A DNA stretch of 64,000 bases, taken from the NCBI RefSeq assembly GCF_004102045.2, contig NZ_CP029684.2, positions 744,001-808,000 of the forward strand, written 5' to 3'. This document shows, one piece after another, positions 62,878-64,000 of this stretch. Under the pieces are notes generated by a model. It did not search any database. It had not been told where the DNA came from and was given only the letters and a program-made list of their open reading frames with translations. Each line of letters starts with the position of its first letter. The first letter of the stretch is position 1. A program made the translations under genes and the position numbers. The stretch comes from Oenococcus sicerae. GTDB lineage: Bacteria > Bacillota > Bacilli > Lactobacillales > Lactobacillaceae.

Positions 62878-62985
62878 TTTTTTGATTGGCAAGATCGCCA
62901 GTCGGGGAGAAATTATTAAGATTTATTTGTGATTTCATTAAGATATTTTTATCTTGTGAGTCGTATGCGATATTGAATTTAAGTG

Positions 62986-63423
62986 ATGGCGACTGGTGCG
63001 GCTCAACAACAAAAGAGATCCGATAAAAGAGACTCATCTAATCGTCCGCTTTTGCACGTTGTGAAAGCTGATACAGCAGCTCAGATCCGGGGTGCACAAC
63101 CTCACAATCGCGTTCGTGAGCGACATTATCATAAGGAAATAGCGCGTCGGCGTCGTTTAATTGCTGCTGTTGGTGCGCTTGTATTAGTTTTTTTCTCTGT
63201 TAATTTGTATTCATCGGCTGCCAAACTATACGCAGCTCATTTGCAGTTAACGCAAGTTAATCAACAATTAGCGGAGACTAAAACTGAGAATGGTAAGTTA
63301 AAAGGAACTTTAAAAAATCTTAAACAATCTGATTATCTGGCACAAGTTTTACGCAATAAGTATCAATATTCTAAATCAGGTGAAATCATTTTCAATTTTC
63401 CTAGTGCCAGTCATAAAAAATAG
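62986..63423 (+). CDS. divIC: Septum formation initiator DivIC/FtsB family
   Basis: A 145-residue single-pass division protein. A basic cytosolic N-terminus (about 1-55) is followed by a helix (about 57-78, RLIAAVGALVLVFFSVNLY) and an extracellular coiled coil (about 80-115). The end, YLAQVLRNKYQYSKSGEIIFNFP, is the family signature. It belongs to the FtsL-DivIB-DivIC divisome complex. The start is ATG 62986 or GTG 62983; neither has a ribosome site. The 105-base gap before it holds hairpins GATTGGC/GCCAGTC and AAGATA/TATCTT. Confidence 0.9.
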   Translation: MATGAAQQQKRSDKRDSSNRPLLHVVKADTAAQIRGAQPHNRVRERHYHKEIARRRRLIAAVGALVLVFFSVNLYSSAAKLYAAHLQLTQVNQQLAETKTENGKLKGTLKNLKQSDYLAQVLRNKYQYSKSGEIIFNFPSASHKK

Positions 63424-63450
63424 CACACAAAATACAGCGATCGTGCAGCC

Positions 63451-64000
63451 ATGAAGAGTCTCTATCGACAATTTCAGTTAAATATACAAGGGAAAAAGCT
63501 GTTTTCTTCTGATGAAAATATCCTGCTTGCGATCTCAGGCGGTGTGGATTCGACCGTTTTGGCTGATTTGCTTTATCGTTATGAGAAAGGGGCTACGAAA
63601 CATTTATTCCTGGCTCATGTTGATCATCAATTGAGGCCAGATTCGGCAGAAGAGACGAAGTTGATCGATCGCCAGTTTGCCAGCTTAGGTTTACAGGTTT
63701 TTCATACAAAATGGCCACTGGCTGATCAACCTGTCAGCGGTATTGAGAATGCAGCTCGACAATTTCGTTATGATTTTTATCAGCAGGTCGCTGATAAAAT
63801 CGCTGCAAAAAAAATCATCTTAGCGCAGCATGCAAATGATCAGGCTGAGACTGTGCTGTTAAAAATTATTCGTGGTGGTGATTGGGAAACGGTTTCATCA
63901 ATGGCCTGGTCGCGGCCTTTAGCACAAGACTCTGCTATTCAAATTATTCGTCCCTTGTTAAATATCAAAAAGACTGATATTTATGATTATGCGCGGGCAC
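63451..64000 (+). CDS. tilS: tRNA(Ile)-lysidine synthase, 3' end cut by window
   Basis: The first 183 codons of an enzyme converting the wobble C of tRNA-Ile(CAU) to lysidine using ATP and lysine. The PP-loop motif reads ILLAISGGVDSTVLADLL, followed by FLAHVDHQLRPDSAEE, GIENAARQFRYDFY and AQHANDQAETVLLKIIRGG. The order divIC-tilS is conserved in Firmicutes. No stop codon occurs before the window ends. Confidence 0.94.
   Translation, partial: MKSLYRQFQLNIQGKKLFSSDENILLAISGGVDSTVLADLLYRYEKGATKHLFLAHVDHQLRPDSAEETKLIDRQFASLGLQVFHTKWPLADQPVSGIENAARQFRYDFYQQVADKIAAKKIILAQHANDQAETVLLKIIRGGDWETVSSMAWSRPLAQDSAIQIIRPLLNIKKTDIYDYARA

Noticed and set aside
1-64000. tRNA, rRNA, CRISPR, insertion sequence or prophage
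   Set aside because: No cloverleaf, rRNA-like block, spaced repeat array, transposase or integrase gene was recognised on either strand.

Overview
The window looks like a 64 kb stretch of low-GC chromosome from a heterofermentative lactic acid bacterium, most likely Oenococcus or a close Leuconostocaceae relative. This is inferred from a Leuconostoc-type glucose-6-phosphate dehydrogenase, class Ib ribonucleotide reductase, LtaS, CiaRH-like and VanRS-like two-component systems, YkoEDC-type ECF transport and the pth-mfd-S4-divIC-tilS order. No IS element, prophage, CRISPR array, rRNA or tRNA was recognised. Genes are densely packed on both strands in short operons, many separated by clear intrinsic terminators.

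Layout: 1-3.9 kb, DUF1129 membrane protein, VanRS-like two-component system and a DD-carboxypeptidase. 3.9-12 kb, gpmA, an Ala/Ser-rich unknown with queT, two MFS carriers, zwf, a CNNM transporter and nrdI. 12.4-16 kb, nrdHEF. 16-20.7 kb, cell-wall section (CHAP protein, CiaRH-like pair, amidase, PAP2 phosphatase) with a possible structured RNA at about 16.87-17.12 kb. 21-26.2 kb, PhnD-C-E-E type importer with a cytosolic metallophosphoesterase. 26.2-33 kb, LacI-type regulator, rbsKDACB and a nucleoside hydrolase. 33-45.5 kb, hflX, nnrE, aldo/keto reductase, adenine deaminase, rpiA, prs, alr, FNR-type reductase, a GAF-type methionine sulfoxide reductase, ltaS and acylphosphatase. 45.5-50.9 kb (minus), thiamine-type ykoE-[riboswitch]-ykoEDC plus a YdcF-like protein and CorA. 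51-58.4 kb, PadR with a HAAS/DUF4097 protein, a Ser-rich peptide with a membrane partner, and a TetR-MMPL efflux unit. 58.5-64 kb, pth-mfd-S4-divIC-tilS (tilS cut by the window end).

Metabolic theme: the centre can be read as a nucleotide/ribose salvage island. A phosphoesterase can release phosphate and nucleosides, the nucleoside hydrolase splits nucleosides into base and ribose, RbsDACBK takes up and phosphorylates ribose, RpiA feeds the pentose-phosphate pathway, Prs makes PRPP, and adenine deaminase handles the base.

Unusual signals: (i) two genes (dacA and rbsK) have conserved N-termini that extend upstream of every ATG/GTG/TTG codon, implying ATT/ATC starts or lost start codons; (ii) several genes have a TATAAT-like hexamer 6-8 nt before an ATG with no Shine-Dalgarno sequence, suggesting widespread leaderless transcription; (iii) a diverged TPP-riboswitch-like leader lies between two ykoE paralogues; (iv) a TetR gene is bracketed by matching 18-bp operators; (v) a PadR/HAAS/DUF4097 locus carries an SSGS-type repeat protein and a Ser-rich peptide.
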